From Xanthostigma xanthostigma (lineage: Eukaryota; Arthropoda; Insecta; Raphidioptera; Raphidiidae): a stretch of 64,000 nucleotides of DNA. Positions 60,400 to 64,000 of the stretch are shown piece by piece; position 1 is the stretch's first letter, and every line of letters starts with the position of its first letter. The stretch is from contig OY754466.1 in NCBI GenBank assembly GCA_963575645.1, positions 4,194,001-4,258,000 of the forward strand. Reading direction: 5' to 3'. The position numbers and the translations under genes were made by a program. A model generated the notes under the pieces. It saw only the letters and a program-made list of their open reading frames with translations. It searched no databases and was not told the origin of the DNA.

Positions 60400-61470
60400 T
60401 ATAAAAGTATTACAGTATCAAACACAGTTTATTTGCTAGTGAAAGCTTAAGTTTGTATTTGATAAAATAAAAATCCAAAAACTGCATCAAATTAAATACA
60501 CCTTTAGTGTGTAAATCCATATCCGCACAGTAGTGTTTGAAAAAATTGTTAAGTCCGGTCCTGTCAGGTCCATTTTATTTAAGCAACGTTTTAAAAATGT
60601 ATGATAATAATATATTTTTTGTGAGCCCTGAACATGTGGGGGTAAAGGTATAAGCCCTAATAGTCACCTCTGTTTACTACATATTTTATTTTATACAAAT
60701 GAAGCGAATAGCGAACGTCACCGCTATAGTGAAGAATCGATGACAGGAGATTACTCAAGTATTTTGTAATTTTCATTACTGGATTATACAGAATACAGGT
60801 CAAGGAAATCGGACTGATGGAATAGCGCTGGTTAATGAAGAAGAGCAGATTGGTTATTAAGTGATTTTTTTAAATAATATCATGAATTCATATTATAACA
60901 CTTTTATTATGCAAAATACGAAAAAAAAAACACGACTGGAAGTGACAAAATTTTACAACAAAAGTTCCCACAAATTTGGAATTACTGTAATACATTTACG
61001 TGTGTAGTTAGTTTTTATAATTATCTAGTTTGAATAAGGGCGTAGCATTTAGCCTCAATAATGTATTAAAATAATCACATTTCACTGAAATTAAACCTTC
61101 ATTGATTTAGTATAGTGATAGTTTAAAATATTTATAAAATACAGGAGCATAAATTTATCATTATAATGTACACAAAAAAGTATGGGAAACTTTTAAGCTT
61201 TTTTTTGTTAGCCAATACTGTTGTGGTCGTCTATAAACTACGCAACGCTCTTAAGAGAGAGAGATAGAGAGAGAGAGAGAGGGTTAAATATTGTTACGTC
61301 ACTGTTTCCTTTCCTTTTAAAAAGTTGACAGTTGATTTTTGTCACTTTTCTATGACGCTGATTGGTCGTCAGATTACATAATATTTGGGAGGGCGTAAAA
61401 ACGTAAGAAGAAAAAACATCGCATAGTTTATAGACTATCCATTATCGTTATAACTCAACAGTGATATTAT
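60400..61470. other. Intergenic with a GA microsatellite
   Basis: (GA)n run at about 61254-61282; otherwise nothing recognised. Confidence 0.6.
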
Positions 61471-61636
61471 AGGTTTGTTCCAAGCAGCCGCGAACGGAAC
61501 AGAACCGTACACAGTTTTGTCACTGCGCAAGACTATCTTGCGCAGTATCGATTTTTGAGCTAGTGCGCAGGACAGTCTTGCGCAGTGACAATACTGTGTA
61601 CGGTTGTTACCGTTCGCGGCTGCTTGGAACAAACCT
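61471..61636. mobile_element. Palindromic MITE, AGGTTTGTTCCAAGCAGCCG ends
   Basis: 166-bp near-perfect palindrome with inner ACTGCGCAAGAC blocks, flanked by TTATA / TATA. Could fold into a long hairpin RNA if transcribed. Confidence 0.8.
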
Positions 61637-62065
61637 TATATCAATAGTTGTTACTACTTATGTATTACTCATTTTGTAAATTAATGTAAGTGAGAAAGAT
61701 TAAAGCTTAGTAAGTCTCTCTGGGTTAATGTACTGGAGCCTTGAGGGTCAGAAATAGACCAGTGATTTGACATTCTAATAATTAATCAATCCAAATGTTT
61801 TCAGGTCTCATATATAGCACTGAAGAATCGTTCGATATTCTAATTTTTCAAGTTAAAAATAAGTAATAAATTTAACTTTTACATTTTAATAGTAAATTTG
61901 TACCCATCTGTATGTTTCGAATTTAATAGGTCCATAAACAAAACTTATTGATTACAGATGTTTTTTTTTATAAAATTAAATACATTACAATATGTTGACA
62001 GTTATATTATATTAATTAGTGTAAAAATTAAAAAGAAAAAAACCCGCAAATACTGCTGGAACGAA
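61637..62065. other. 3' flank of Ubc9
   Basis: AT-rich; several possible polyadenylation signals, none decisive. Confidence 0.4.
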
Positions 62066-63680
62066 TTATTCAGTCTGAGACATGGCTCTTGCTTGTGCTC
62101 GGACTCTTTTCTCATATTCAAGGCGGTTTTGGCTAGAAAAATAAATTTAAAAAAACTGAATTTTTGATAAAGAGAATCCACATGAAACAATAGATAAATG
62201 GCTTCAAAACCATAATCACGAGATATCAGAGCTCTAGAGGCATTATTTAGATACCTCCCAGAGCGTAAATAAATCTGTAGAATTGAACACAAAAAGACAT
62301 ATTTACCAATAAATAGTATAAGCCTCGGCTTGTGCAGGATCTCGTACATTAGGTTCGTTGAGCAAGTCTTGAATTCCTAGTAAAATTTGTTTAATTGTTA
62401 TGGCCGGACGCCAATCTTTTTCTTCATCGAGAAGTGATAAGCAAACAGTGCCTGAAGGATAGACGTTTGGATGAAATAGCGGAGGTTCAAACTTGCATTT
62501 TGGAGGGCTAGTTGGGTAGTCGTCTTTGAAAATCATCCGTAATTTGTAATTTCCTCCTTCCCATGGAGTCTGCACATAAAAAAAAATTGTTAACATTTTC
62601 AAATGCAAGTTCATGCCAGAGTGAGAATAAGGAATTCCTTTATTCTCGCAAATAATTAATTTTATTCTATACAGAGAATTATTTTGACCTATGACTCAGA
62701 CATGGTAGAATTTATTCCGTGGATACAGATCTGAATACGGATATTTGGTTTCAAGTTCCGCGGATACGGATCTTAACTTTCTTAGAGTACGCGGCGGTAA
62801 ATATTGCACATCGACCTTTGGAAAGAGACTATCTGTTATGGGAAAAAGTTATTGACCTCTTTAAGAGTTAACTCTCATAACAGATTGTCTCTTTCCAAAG
62901 ATCGAAGTGCAATATCTCATTATAAAGATAGTTTTTTAGTACCTTTGAGTTATGTACTATTGGTATGGTACTCACTACGATAAATGTTTGCAATATAAAG
63001 GTGCCAAATACGATTTTAAAAAATAAAAAATAATCTGAATGGAATTTAACAGTTTTTCATTATTACCTTATCACCTATATATATAAAATTTCATCTATGA
63101 ATTGAAAATTAATAAGGTAAAAGATCCGCCAAAAACTAACGGATACGAATCTTTCTTCTCCTGCGGATATCCGCGGATACAGATATCCGGCACATCACTA
63201 AGGTATATACATGTACTTTACGTAGTTTTTTGTACAATTTTCACTTCGAAACAAAAACTATGTCATTGCTTACCCCTTTTTTTCCAGGTATACCGCATTC
63301 CCAAACCATAAGATTTAATGAACCGTCTTGATTTTTTGCAGGCCGTGCAACAAAACCCTAAAAAGAAACAATTCGCAATTATGAAAATTCATTTTCTGTT
63401 AAAAAACTGAGTATAACCACAACTGCTTAGTACCACAATAAATTACCACGCGCCACACTCAACTAAAAAGGCGCCTAAATATTGCCAGTAAAAATGATGG
63501 GCAAATGTCACTTTACATATTCAAATTAATATATTCATTAAAATGTTATTTCTTTAAAATAATCTGTATACATAGATTTCAAAGCAAAAAACAATGTTTA
63601 TAGAAGAGACTTACGAAGGGATGGTCTTTTCTCCACGCTTTTCTTTCTTCAGCTAATCTGGCTGGGGCTATACCAGACAT
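62066..63680 (-). CDS. lwr: SUMO-conjugating enzyme Ubc9 (UBE2I, lesswright)
   Basis: Exons on -: 63680-63615, 63357-63274, 62569-62307, 62132-62066; 159 aa, against 158 in human UBC9. It begins [20 protein letters not shown] and ends [13 protein letters not shown]. The E2 core is complete: HPN motif at about 83-85, PSGTVCLS with catalytic Cys93, [16 protein letters not shown], and [10 protein letters not shown] at the end. Ubc9 is the single E2 that takes SUMO from the SAE1/2 E1 and transfers it to PsiKxE lysines, in nucleus and cytosol. Intron 2 contains a hAT-type element (about 62710-63200) that does not touch the splice sites. It is very strongly conserved and certainly a functional gene. 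Confidence 0.98.
62710..63200. mobile_element. hAT-type MITE family D, 5'-truncated, Ubc9 intron 2
   Basis: Same body as 33789-34312; ends ATATCCGGCACATCACTA at 63200; the left tip is missing. Confidence 0.8.
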
Positions 63681-64000
63681 ATTTTTAAACAAACTTAATT
63701 AAAATACAAATGTACAAAATCAAATTTACTTTATTAAGAAATGTACAATTACAAATTGATATGTAATTACCCCCTTTTTTTTGAAAATTAATTTTACTTT
63801 ACAAATTTACTGCAATTTGAGCAAGTGCCAAAAATTAATGCACCACAATATGGCAACTTTTTTAGTGCTTATTCAATATACTTTATTCCATCGCAGGTCA
63901 AATATATGAATTTTACCGATAGGCCAAAGTTCTATAGTTGCATAAAGTCGAGCTCACATGGAACAATCATCTGTTGTCAAGATTACTCTCATAACTCATT
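63681..64000. other. Upstream of Ubc9
   Basis: AT-rich 5' flank; no specific promoter element could be supported. Confidence 0.4.

Overview
This is an AT-rich, repeat-dense nuclear window from an insect. Evidence for that is a sugar-type gustatory receptor with the insect TYhhhhhQ-type C-terminus, ZAD-C2H2 zinc-finger genes (an arthropod-specific family architecture), short GT-AG introns, and Helitron, hAT, PIF/Harbinger, pogo/Tigger, tRNA-SINE and Penelope-like debris. A holometabolous insect is my best guess; the order cannot be fixed from the sequence.

Five protein-coding genes can be reconstructed exon by exon with intact frames: (1) a TOGARAM/crescerin-like TOG-domain gene on + (24594-34632, 7 exons, 650 aa); (2) a sugar gustatory receptor on - (45131-36424, 7 exons, 415 aa from the chosen ATG); (3) and (4) a tandem pair of ZAD-C2H2 zinc-finger genes on - (55051-52349, 536 aa; 59706-56431, 508 aa) with matching exon structure, differing by exactly one deleted zinc finger; (5) the SUMO-conjugating enzyme Ubc9 on - (63680-62066, 4 exons, 159 aa). 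They do not form an operon or an obvious pathway; they are neighbouring single genes.

Layout: 1-24.5 kb is a gene-poor repeat field (Helitrons that carry a tRNA-Lys-like module, nested foldback elements, hAT elements with perfect 8-bp target duplications, a tRNA-derived SINE, a LINE tail). 24.6-34.6 kb is the TOG gene, whose introns are filled with hAT, Harbinger, Tigger and Penelope-like insertions plus a 120-bp tandem array. 34.6-36.4 kb is intergenic repeat including a LINE tail nested in a hAT element. 36.4-45.1 kb is the gustatory receptor, again with transposon-filled introns. 45.1-52.3 kb is intergenic with Helitrons and MITEs. 52.3-59.7 kb is the zinc-finger pair. 59.8-64 kb holds a Helitron, a palindromic MITE and Ubc9.

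The most interesting structure is a family of short insertions (copies near 20.9, 22.3, 24.0, 33.1, 36.9 and 52.15 kb), each flanked by an 11-14 bp target-site duplication. Four contain a compact hammerhead-ribozyme-like core (CTGAAGA, stem II, CGAAAC, palindromic ACGT), as reported for Penelope-like retroelements. A second one is the recurrent tRNA-Lys-like cassette inside a non-autonomous Helitron family.
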